Below are positions 56,910-64,000 of a stretch of 64,000 nucleotides of DNA, piece after piece (the first letter of the stretch is position 1; every line of letters begins with the position of its first letter). The DNA lies in the NCBI GenBank assembly GCA_017849585.1, contig JAFIGT010000035.1, positions 49,425-113,424 of the forward strand. Reading direction: 5' to 3'. Made by a program: the position numbers and the translations under genes. The DNA is from Verrucomicrobium sp. Lineage in GTDB: Bacteria > Verrucomicrobiota > Verrucomicrobiia > Methylacidiphilales > UBA1321. The notes beneath the pieces are model-generated. The model had not been told where the DNA came from. It did no database searches and worked only from the letters and a program-made list of their open reading frames with translations.

Positions 56910-58502
56910 TTACGATGTTATTGGTATAACTGGACCCTGTATTAAGCCGCCTTTATAAGGCTTCAATTCTATGTTTTTCAAGAACGTAAAGTCTGAATAA
57001 TCGGCAAGCCTGTCTCCTGCATTCATCAAATACTCCTCAATATACTTCTTCCCATTAGTTCCTTTTTCTATCAAGACTTCTCCATCTTGTCGCTTTACAA
57101 GCTTCAATTCTATTTCTTTTCCATAAAATCGAGAATATGCGCATTCTAGAAGTCCGATAATCTCTTGCCGCTGATCCTCAGGTATTTGACGAATCCATGT
57201 AGTCATCCAATCCATTCGTTCTACCGCATGATCTTCCGGACGTACGGGGCATTTATCCCAAAAACATTCCAATTTTTTAACTCGTACCTCTCGTCCTAAT
57301 TGAGTCAGTGCACGCAAACATGCTGACGCTACTTTCATGTTTCGGTGCTTTACCGCTGAACATCCCAACCAACCAAAGGCATCAAGACAACGGTAAAGAA
57401 ATTCGGTATCGCCTTTTTCAATAGCAAAACTACCAAGATTCATTATAAAATTAGTTAAGTTAGGGAGGCACCAATGAAACTCCAGAATTTCGATTGGTTT
57501 ATCTCCTTCCTCAGGCGCCTTAGGAGGATCATCCATGCCCTTTTGAACAATTTGACGTGCTATAATAATTGGCACCCTGATTTCCAACCTCGATCCACTT
57601 TCATAACAGTGCTTTGAAAGCGTTTCGATTAACTTCATCCACGAAAACACTACATCATCCGTTTGCTGTCTTTCCTTCGTTTTTGCAACAATAAATTCAG
57701 CCAGTATATTAATCGTTACACTAGCAAGACTGACCGTGCTTTTATTGTGTTGCAGCCCGAGAACTAATCTCTGTAAATCTCCATACATACGATCACTAAG
57801 AGTTTTACGAATTTTATATGATGCATTTACTGTCTTTTGCGGTGAAAATTTTCTCACCAACTCTGATGCTTCAAGCGAACGTCTGATCACGCTTCCAAAG
57901 GCATGTAAATCATCTTGTTTAATTGCCAGAAGACCTAGCGTTATCAAATTGGTCATTGGATCATCTCTCTGCGTTGGCACCGGTAAATGCCAATCAGATT
58001 CATGCATGGGCCTGTCACTGACTCTACTCAATTCAAGCACATCTGTTTCATTGATCTTAGCGTCAATCTTTGGCACGAGTACCCGCAAATGCCGTTCTAA
58101 TATTGGAAGGGAACAAAGCCTATCTAGTAAGACAATTGGATCAGTCTCCTGCCTTCCTATTTCCTGTAAATATGCTCCTAAAACAACAAGAGTCGGCAAG
58201 AGAAAGAGACTAGTTGGAATGTAAATACTGGGGCACGAAACTAAAATTATCAAAGGTATAAATGCAATAAATAACAACGCAACTGATGACCACAACAAGC
58301 GAGGCGGAAAGGTCAAATGAAATTGACGATATGCCGACGCATTGAACGCACCCATTGAAAACGTTACGGAAAATGTGGTAATTGCAAATACTATCGTGAG
58401 CAAACTTGATCGAAAAGGCTCAAGGCTTTTTGAATCCTCAAAGAGCCCCAAAAGAACACCTATTAAGATGCTAAAGAAAAGAAGTAGAAACCACTTTTTC
58501 AT
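56910..58502 (-). CDS. Membrane protein with DUF2254-like N-terminal region
   Basis: This 530-residue protein has about four N-terminal membrane segments in the first 115 residues (including FRSSLLTIVFAITTFSVTFSM) and a large helical cytoplasmic domain. The membrane part and the following TDPIVLLDRLCSLPILERH recall DUF2254 proteins, but the match is by eye. Its large C-terminal part has no motif known to me. No Shine-Dalgarno is evident at ATG 58502. Confidence 0.55.
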   Translation of the reverse strand: MKKWFLLLFFSILIGVLLGLFEDSKSLEPFRSSLLTIVFAITTFSVTFSMGAFNASAYRQFHLTFPPRLLWSSVALLFIAFIPLIILVSCPSIYIPTSLFLLPTLVVLGAYLQEIGRQETDPIVLLDRLCSLPILERHLRVLVPKIDAKINETDVLELSRVSDRPMHESDWHLPVPTQRDDPMTNLITLGLLAIKQDDLHAFGSVIRRSLEASELVRKFSPQKTVNASYKIRKTLSDRMYGDLQRLVLGLQHNKSTVSLASVTINILAEFIVAKTKERQQTDDVVFSWMKLIETLSKHCYESGSRLEIRVPIIIARQIVQKGMDDPPKAPEEGDKPIEILEFHWCLPNLTNFIMNLGSFAIEKGDTEFLYRCLDAFGWLGCSAVKHRNMKVASACLRALTQLGREVRVKKLECFWDKCPVRPEDHAVERMDWMTTWIRQIPEDQRQEIIGLLECAYSRFYGKEIELKLVKRQDGEVLIEKGTNGKKYIEEYLMNAGDRLADYSDFTFLKNIELKPYKGGLIQGPVIPITS

Positions 58503-58563
58503 CTAATTTATCACAAATTATCAACCTAGGAAATGCATCCCAATCAAGTATAATGACGTCGAC

Positions 58564-59592
58564 TTATTTGGTAAACCAATAGAGCACTAAACCGCCAATA
58601 ACAGTAGCAACAATTCCCATAAACCATGATAATATTGGTGGGCCGTATCGAGAAATCCAACTCGGTTCCTTTTCATTCATACTGATGTACGCATTTGGAA
58701 TGAACCTTGTATGAAATTGAAATAATCCAAATATTAAAAGTAAAATAATAAATGCAAAAGTGGCTCTATAAGTCAGTGATACAATACTGGGCATGACTAC
58801 GATCATGACCAATAAAACGATTTGATTAAAAGTTACTCCATGTTTTTTAATCGTCGTAAAAGTAGCACTTTCGTACCTACGTAAAAGATTGGCCAACCCT
58901 TCTGCCTTTCCAATTACCCAGGATTCCTGAACACCTTGAACCCTAATATCATTTGTGCCGTAAGCACGTAATTCGAGGACGACCACTCGATTTATTTGGT
59001 GTGCCTCTGGTTCTTGAATGTTAATTTTGAGATATTTTAAAACAGGAAGACTCTTTGCAATTTTTAAAAAATCTTCCGAATACTTAGTTATTTCGCTTCC
59101 GTGTGCATCATACGTGATTATAAGCCGTCCCGTACCAAAATCTTGCTTGATATAATTAATCAGTTGAACAACATCTTCAGCAAACAAACGAACTGATCCA
59201 ACTGCGATATGTTTTAGGTAGACCTGTTCAGGAAGAGATGATTCTTTTTCCTCCTCACTGGTCGGGTCGAAATCATGAGGATACGCTTCAAAGGTTCCGG
59301 CGGTCCCTATCGCAGTTTCCCATTTTCCCTTTAAGTGCCCTTTGGGAGTAAGAATGGCCTCAGCCGTCAGATCGCCAAGTACCACTCCTTCACGACATTG
59401 GACAGGAACTCCTTTGATTCTTAATTTATCCGTATACGTTCCGGAAATATTAAATACTGCCACACCAAAATTTGCATCGGCAATTCGAAGTGTACCCACG
59501 AGCTCAGGTTCGGTCTGGGTTAATTCGATAAATAAGTTTCCGGTGTTCGTACCGAATACCCTACCCGCCCATAATTTTCCAATACTGGACAT
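58564..59592 (-). CDS. Island protein: beta-rich N-terminus, C-terminal membrane helices
   Basis: The 342-residue protein begins with a predicted beta-rich domain (residues 1-110; LFIELTQTEPELVGTLRI, LRIKGVPVQCREGVVLGDLTA), a middle mixed domain (about 125-225) and three or so C-terminal membrane segments (about 258-345). A good Shine-Dalgarno (AGGGGG) precedes ATG 59592. This is the promoter-proximal gene of the leftward cluster. I do not recognise the family; a sensor tethered to the membrane is one possible reading. Confidence 0.6.
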   Translation of the reverse strand: MSSIGKLWAGRVFGTNTGNLFIELTQTEPELVGTLRIADANFGVAVFNISGTYTDKLRIKGVPVQCREGVVLGDLTAEAILTPKGHLKGKWETAIGTAGTFEAYPHDFDPTSEEEKESSLPEQVYLKHIAVGSVRLFAEDVVQLINYIKQDFGTGRLIITYDAHGSEITKYSEDFLKIAKSLPVLKYLKINIQEPEAHQINRVVVLELRAYGTNDIRVQGVQESWVIGKAEGLANLLRRYESATFTTIKKHGVTFNQIVLLVMIVVMPSIVSLTYRATFAFIILLLIFGLFQFHTRFIPNAYISMNEKEPSWISRYGPPILSWFMGIVATVIGGLVLYWFTK

Positions 59593-59693
59593 ATTTCCCC
59601 CTTTTCGAGATTAGATTGAACTAGCTATTTTATGATTTCCATCAAAAACTTCGGTTCTGGTAGAAATGTAAGTGAATTAAGGGCAAATAAAAA

Positions 59694-59707
59694 AAGTCAA
59701 ATGACTT
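59694..59707. promoter_or_regulatory. Palindrome AAGTCA-AA-TGACTT between divergent island genes
   Basis: The 14-base sequence is a near-perfect inverted repeat in the 175-base gap between the leftward cluster and the small rightward gene at 59768. A TATAAT lies at 59740-59745. It could be an operator for either direction. No regulator is identified nearby except the small basic protein at 60323. Confidence 0.4.
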
Positions 59708-59767
59708 CTTATAACTCGATATGCCCTTTGAAATTCGGTATAATATTCAAATAAATCGGATATTATA

Positions 59768-60007
59768 ATGAACGACAGAACGTTAAAAATAAGGACTCAA
59801 AAAGAGTTAAAAAAACTGGAAACTGAAAAGCGACAAATGGAATTAGAAATCTCCAACGGAGTCGATTACTGGAAAGACGAGTACCGTGTCTACCAGTTCA
59901 CCTCGTTGTACGACTCGTATATTCGTCAATGTCAAGTGACCTTGGCAGAGATCGAACGACGGGAACAACTCGTAAGCTATCCTGAAACAGAAATGCTTCA
60001 GTCGTAA
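59768..60007 (+). CDS. Small charged helical protein
   Basis: A 79-residue, strongly charged, probably coiled-coil protein (LKKLETEKRQMELEI). Unknown function; typical of small mobile-element genes. Its stop codon is three bases from the convergent small gene. Confidence 0.5.
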   Translation: MNDRTLKIRTQKELKKLETEKRQMELEISNGVDYWKDEYRVYQFTSLYDSYIRQCQVTLAEIERREQLVSYPETEMLQS

Positions 60008-60010
60008 CGA

Positions 60011-60205
60011 TCACTTTCGTATACTCTGCCAGAGGATGTTTCCTTTTCCGTATCTGGCGTGGATTATTTTCTTAGCTTGCTCTTGGTTTGGAGCATTGAT
60101 GACCTCAACGGTTCGAATCGACGAACCACCGGTTTTAAGAAAGAAATGACAGTTGTACTTAGGCTGGTTTGAATTCATGCCAGCAGGGCTTACCACTGGC
60201 TGCAT
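60011..60205 (-). CDS. Small phage-like protein
   Basis: A 64-residue protein from ATG 60205 (or 51 from ATG 60178) with KYNCHFFLKTGG and a C-terminal AKKIIHARYGKGNILWQSIRK-like helix. No family known. The short length and AT-rich base usage make it uncertain. Confidence 0.4.
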   Translation of the reverse strand: MQPVVSPAGMNSNQPKYNCHFFLKTGGSSIRTVEVINAPNQEQAKKIIHARYGKGNILWQSIRK

Positions 60206-60322
60206 TCCTGTCAACTAGACAGGACTGACATTGCCTTGGCATTATTTCTTCTTTTCTTTTGCAAAATCCGCATAAGACTCGGTTGAAGATACCAAGCTTC
60301 ACAACTTAACTCAAAAAATACC

Positions 60323-60682
60323 ATGGCAAAACCATCGCTAGCACAATACACCATTGCTGAATTGGAAGATTACATTAAGGCTCGTAAAATTGTTGAACAA
60401 TACGAGAACTCTGCAACGGCTAAACAGTCTGCCCCAAAACCCACCAAGGTAAAGGGAGAGAAACCTCAGCGGAAAAGACGTGGTTCCATCAATGCAGCCG
60501 ACGTGTTAAATGAAGTTAAAAATTCCATGCCTAAAGGCATTAATGGAGCGAAGCTTCAGAAGAAACTTGGCACATCCTATCCAACATTAAAAAATTGGCT
60601 TGAGAAGAATGCTTCCGATAATCACATCGTGCGTGAAAAGGCCGAAAAAGGAGCCGGTTTCGTTTATAAGCTAAAAGCCTAA
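60323..60682 (+). CDS. Small basic protein, possible nucleoid or DNA-binding protein
   Basis: This 119-residue protein has a lysine-rich linker (KPTKVKGEKPQRKRRGS) and a C-terminal part that could be a helix-turn-helix or winged helix (INGAKLQKKLGTSYPTLKNWLEKN). DNA binding is inferred from charge and shape only. A strong terminator follows 17 bases after its stop codon. Confidence 0.55.
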   Translation: MAKPSLAQYTIAELEDYIKARKIVEQYENSATAKQSAPKPTKVKGEKPQRKRRGSINAADVLNEVKNSMPKGINGAKLQKKLGTSYPTLKNWLEKNASDNHIVREKAEKGAGFVYKLKA

Positions 60683-60698
60683 CCCAAACATTCCATCG

Positions 60699-60739
60699 AA
60701 AAGAGCCGTCTTGTTCTCACTGTTCAAGACGGCTCTTTT
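60699..60739 (+). terminator. Strong intrinsic terminator with 15-bp perfect stem
   Basis: AAAAGAGCCGTCTTG (60699-60713) pairs perfectly with CAAGACGGCTCTTTT (60725-60739) with an 11-base loop and a T run at the 3' end. It ends 9 bases before the start codon of the DUF4338-like gene, so it may also regulate that gene. Confidence 0.9.
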
Positions 60740-60748
60740 CTTTCCGCC

Positions 60749-62950
60749 ATGATCATCAAATCTACTCTTGATAATGTTCTCGATTGCTATTCCAAACTAA
60801 AAAGAAAAGCGAAAACGAAGGACGTCTTCCTTGCATCGGCGTTGCTCGCTTGCGAAGAGAATCGAGATAATGCCCTATTCGAGGAGGGATTAAGGTATCA
60901 AGGCAGCTTCTTCTGGTTTGCCTCCATACCCATGATGATTGCGTGCCTAAACCATCATGCCAATCAGAAGAAACTAAGTGGTCATCTCACGACATCTCAA
61001 TTGAAGGCATTTCTAGCTATCTTCAAAGACAGTGGTGAAAAGAGCCTCTGTGCCGAATACCGCCGACTTTACGCTGTTAAACATTCGTTTCGGGACCAAA
61101 TTACCAAAAATGGCGAATTGATTCTAACGGCTGAGGATTGGTGCAAGAAATGGTTTAGGGGACAAGCTCGAGGAATTGGAACATCTCGAGCGGTCGAAAT
61201 ACGGAACCAGCAGCTTAGCAGTGATGAAATATGGCAGTGGATGCGGGCGGTGTACCATAAAGAGGGCGGCATAAGTCTTCGCACCCTTGTTGATGCAAGG
61301 AATAATCCGGATTTTCATTTAGTAAACGAATGGACAGATGCTCGGCCTTGCCTGTGGCTAGATAAGCTTGTGCCAGAAGATCATTTTCTTGCCTCCCATT
61401 TGGGTAAATGGGCTCGGTTTACCATTCCTCGAAACAACTTGGGATACCAGCAATACCCATACCGTCTCGTCTATTTGCAGTACGATGAAGATGGCACCGT
61501 TGTTTACCACGGTGAGAATCAACTAACCTTGCCAGAGGGAGTTCGAATTCATCCCAGTAAAGTTTCAATCATTCCTGAGGAGCAAGCCAAAGTTCAATAT
61601 CTGAACGCCATCAAGGAGTACCCTTATAATAATGCGACATGGGGTGGAGTGGCTTATACTAAACTTTGGAATCCGAAGGAGATTGATTTCACCTCGGAGT
61701 TTCATCCCAATTTAACCGAAGCAACATGGTACGATTTCACCAAGTGCAATGAGTACACAATGGTGGAAGGGAAGAAAACCTATGGCGTGAGCACGAATGG
61801 ATATAATGCCCCTCTCATGAATGGGGCCGGTGAATTGTTTTCCTCCCACATGAACTACCTGCGTTCACTAAAGGTGGAGGAGTACGTTTTTCACAAGAAG
61901 TACAGAGAAATTTCTGAAGATGAAACATCAGCATTAGAATTGAGACGTCGTAAGGACAAAATCTGGCATCCTCGAAATATCAACAATGAGGCAACGACAA
62001 TCCGGGAGATTGAAAATCTGGAGCCAGAAATTATCCACGTCACCAAAAGTGATCCCGTTTTATGGGAGGATTGGCGGATACTTCGAGTTTACAGCCACAG
62101 TATGGATTTCGATGTTACACCGGCTCGAATGCTTCGGTTTCTAATCAGAGACAAAGTGAGCGGTAAGTATCTGGGAGTTACTTCAATCGGCAGTGATGTT
62201 TTGGGTTTAGGTCCCAGAGACGAATACATTGGAAGCATCAAAAAGCGCCCGAATCATTCCTGTATTGGCTCCTGCATCATGGCCACTCAACCGTTCGGAT
62301 ATAATTTTCTGGGAGGCAAGCTCGTAGCCAGCTTGCTTACCACAAAATCAGTTCGAGCTGTTTGGAAAAAGAAGTATGGCGATGTGTTGGTTGGATTCAC
62401 CACTACGAGTCTTTACGGTACGAACAGCATGTACAACAGCATTCCGTGGTGGCATAAGTGCGGCGCTTCAGAGGGGAAAATAACGTTGAATCCTGATGAT
62501 GATTATCTCATCCCATGGCGTGAACGTCTCAAAAAGGAATTGGGGGCTGATTATAAAAGAATGTTTGTAAGAGAAGATGGTTCACCCGTCACCTCAGCCA
62601 AACAGAAGCTTATCAAACTTATTCTAAACAAACTCAAATTGAATCCATCTGATTACGAACATGGATATCAACGAGGTGTTTACTACGCCTCTGTTTATGA
62701 AAATGGGAAGGCATTCTTTGCGGGTGAAGTTGACGAACCGCTATTGACAATGAATCCCAAATTCTCCACCGATGTATCTGGGGTACTCGACTGGTGGAAG
62801 CCTAAAGCTATAGCTCATTATCAAAAGAAATTGAAAGAAGGTCGAATTAAAAACGATAGTTTGTTTTATTACGGAATAAAAAAGGCTCCCTCTATTTCAG
62901 TAAGCTATGAGCAAGCACGAGCTTATTACTTTGCCGAAATTGGAAGATAA
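60749..62950 (+). CDS. Large protein with C-terminal DUF4338/DruA-like domain
   Basis: This 733-residue protein has an N-terminal part of unknown fold (1-430). A C-terminal part follows with the DUF4338 pattern: RFLIRDKVSGKYLGV, GLGPRDEYIG near 485, GYNFLGGKLVASLL near 517 and SLYGTNSMYNSIPWWHKCGASEG near 555. The same order occurs in DruA of the Druantia defence system and in some phage proteins with a GNAT-like fold. The biochemical role is unknown. ATG 60749 has no Shine-Dalgarno and follows a terminator directly. A defence function is a hypothesis only. Confidence 0.6.
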   Translation: MIIKSTLDNVLDCYSKLKRKAKTKDVFLASALLACEENRDNALFEEGLRYQGSFFWFASIPMMIACLNHHANQKKLSGHLTTSQLKAFLAIFKDSGEKSLCAEYRRLYAVKHSFRDQITKNGELILTAEDWCKKWFRGQARGIGTSRAVEIRNQQLSSDEIWQWMRAVYHKEGGISLRTLVDARNNPDFHLVNEWTDARPCLWLDKLVPEDHFLASHLGKWARFTIPRNNLGYQQYPYRLVYLQYDEDGTVVYHGENQLTLPEGVRIHPSKVSIIPEEQAKVQYLNAIKEYPYNNATWGGVAYTKLWNPKEIDFTSEFHPNLTEATWYDFTKCNEYTMVEGKKTYGVSTNGYNAPLMNGAGELFSSHMNYLRSLKVEEYVFHKKYREISEDETSALELRRRKDKIWHPRNINNEATTIREIENLEPEIIHVTKSDPVLWEDWRILRVYSHSMDFDVTPARMLRFLIRDKVSGKYLGVTSIGSDVLGLGPRDEYIGSIKKRPNHSCIGSCIMATQPFGYNFLGGKLVASLLTTKSVRAVWKKKYGDVLVGFTTTSLYGTNSMYNSIPWWHKCGASEGKITLNPDDDYLIPWRERLKKELGADYKRMFVREDGSPVTSAKQKLIKLILNKLKLNPSDYEHGYQRGVYYASVYENGKAFFAGEVDEPLLTMNPKFSTDVSGVLDWWKPKAIAHYQKKLKEGRIKNDSLFYYGIKKAPSISVSYEQARAYYFAEIGR

Positions 62951-63067
62951 TCTCTTCTTAAGCCTTTGTTCATATGCAATGTCGATTTTTAATTCCACGC
63001 ATCGATCTAGGTCTTGGCGATCAAAGAAGCATAAATCCTCGAGGAGGATTTTTTCTAGATAAGATAT

Positions 63068-64000
63068 TGCTCTGTAGAATAGATTTTCGGTCACACGGTG
63101 GCCCTAACGTCTGAGGGCGTAGGTGAGGACTTTGAAGGCAGCTTCGCTGAGGAGGTTGGATTGCTTGCGGGCGTTAAGGGTGGAGCCAGTGGTGCGTTTG
63201 AGTCCGCTGTTGTAGGTTTCCACCAGCCAGCGTTTGCCATAGTGATTTTGCTGCAAGTATTCTGGGCTCATCTGGCTTCTATAGTCACCTTTGCGGGAGC
63301 CATCGGCGGCGCATCGGGCCGGTTTGATGACGGTGTCTACGGCGTGGTCGCGGCAGAAGCCGTGAATCCACTCGGCATCGTAACCGGCGTCAGCGTAGAG
63401 CGTATCGGGGCGTGGACCTTCCACCATTTCTTCGAGCAAGGCGGGCGCTTGGGTCTTGTCGTTGCTCGGCCCCCAGCCGATGTCGGCACACAGGGGCAGG
63501 AGACTGCCTGCCAGCACGATGACCGAAAGTTTGACCCAGCGGTGACGCCGCTTGCCGCTACGGCTGATAAAATGGGCGCTGGCCGTAGTGGTTTCCAGCC
63601 CGGTGGAATCCATCGCAGCGACGGTATCGCTCTTGCCCTGCCGGATGGCCGCCTCGCCGAGTCGTTTGAGCATCTGGTTCAATATGGCCAGGACCTCGCT
63701 GCGTTCGCTGAACTTTTGTACCGTCGTATAGTGCGGCAGCTTCTCTTCCATGCCCAATATCGCTCGCAGCTTGCTGTGACCATCAAGCAACTCCATCAGA
63801 CCCCGGTAAGTCGTCTTCCAGTAGGCTCTCAATACCAGACAGCTCATCAGTTGGTACTGCGTGAAGTCCTTGCGACTCCTCACCGCCCCGTACGGCGTCA
63901 TGTACTGCTGCGTCAGCTCAAGGGCCAGTTTGATCACTTTCTCTACAGGTTGCTCCATACGCTGATTATACCAAAGTCAGAAAAAGGTTTCTACAGTGCA
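63068..64000 (-). mobile_element. IS5-like insertion sequence
   Basis: The ends TGCTCTGTAGAA (63068-63079) and TTCTACAGTGCA (63989-64000) are inverted repeats matching at 11 of 12 positions, and they enclose one transposase gene. The right end coincides with the window edge, so the target duplication cannot be checked. The IS is GC-rich compared with the AT-rich island it lies in, which suggests a recent insertion from the host genome. Confidence 0.85.
63104..63958 (-). CDS. DDE transposase, IS5/IS4-like
   Basis: This 284-residue transposase has a DDE triad read as AAMDSTGLE (first Asp), YADAGYDAEW (second Asp) and WLVETYNSGLKR (Glu). The N-terminal region is helical (VIKLALELTQQYM). The length and spacing fit IS5-family members. 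It is a complete frame starting at ATG 63958, just inside the right terminal repeat. No frameshift is seen, so it may be active. Confidence 0.9.
   Translation of the reverse strand: MEQPVEKVIKLALELTQQYMTPYGAVRSRKDFTQYQLMSCLVLRAYWKTTYRGLMELLDGHSKLRAILGMEEKLPHYTTVQKFSERSEVLAILNQMLKRLGEAAIRQGKSDTVAAMDSTGLETTTASAHFISRSGKRRHRWVKLSVIVLAGSLLPLCADIGWGPSNDKTQAPALLEEMVEGPRPDTLYADAGYDAEWIHGFCRDHAVDTVIKPARCAADGSRKGDYRSQMSPEYLQQNHYGKRWLVETYNSGLKRTTGSTLNARKQSNLLSEAAFKVLTYALRR

Noticed and set aside
1..64000. CRISPR array
   Set aside because: No series of equal-length repeats with unique spacers was found on reading both strands.

Overview
The window reads as the chromosome of a GC-rich Gram-negative bacterium, most likely a member of the Verrucomicrobiota (Opitutales-like). 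The reasons are lipoprotein and outer-membrane barrel genes, an RND metal pump, short dispersed hairpin and AT-rich repeats between genes, many small secreted proteins of unknown role, and a uronate-catabolic uxaE-uxaA-uxaB operon. The phylum call is from memory of gene style and is an inference. Very long antisense open frames over alaS, typA, uxaE and the DEAD-box helicase gene are by-products of the high GC content and were left out.

Layout. 1-4.7 kb: the 3' part of a nonribosomal peptide synthetase (condensation remnant, adenylation domain interrupted by a methyltransferase, carrier protein, thioesterase), convergent with the Sfp-type phosphopantetheinyl transferase that would activate its carrier domain. 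4.7-9.4 kb: a LacI-type regulator divergent from a secreted GH51-like glycosidase with a perfect operator palindrome between them, then small membrane proteins and a membrane-anchored metallophosphoesterase. 9.4-14.6 kb: a CusA/CusB-like metal efflux pair with a DUF2490-like barrel. 14.8-21.8 kb: alaS, ribBA, ribH, nusB, ftsY and ribD on one strand (translation, riboflavin, transcription termination, protein targeting). 21.8-28.3 kb: a PagL-like barrel, a DUF2975/HTH pair, xseA, ymdB, a secreted C39-like protease and a GYF-like membrane protein. 28.4-28.8 kb: ssrA (tmRNA), its tag ending ANEELALAA.

28.8-38.2 kb: a double CbiX-type chelatase with a cysteine-rich tail, a PDZ-thioredoxin fusion without redox cysteines, an EEP-fold hydrolase, a translationally coupled ABC importer (binding protein, ATPase, double permease), a PAQR/hemolysin III membrane protein, a cysteine-cluster protein and a lipoprotein. 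38.2-43.6 kb: uxaE, uxaA, uxaB and a MOSC protein. 43.7-53.3 kb: an orphan OmpR-type response regulator, a coiled-coil protein, typA, a GH36-like alpha-galactosidase, a DEAD-box helicase, a Bcr/CflA transporter and a small secreted protein.

At 53516 a tRNA-Ser(GCU) gene begins, but its sequence stops just after the anticodon stem and an A+T-rich tract follows to the right edge. This looks like the end of an integrated genomic island. Its visible cargo is six genes read leftward (a coupled trio ending in a permuted NlpC/P60-like protein, then three membrane proteins), several small phage-like genes, and a 733-residue protein whose C-terminal half resembles the DUF4338 fold of the Druantia protein DruA. 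An IS5-like element closes the window, with both terminal repeats present. No integrase is visible. This island is the best place in the window to look for an undescribed, possibly defensive, system.
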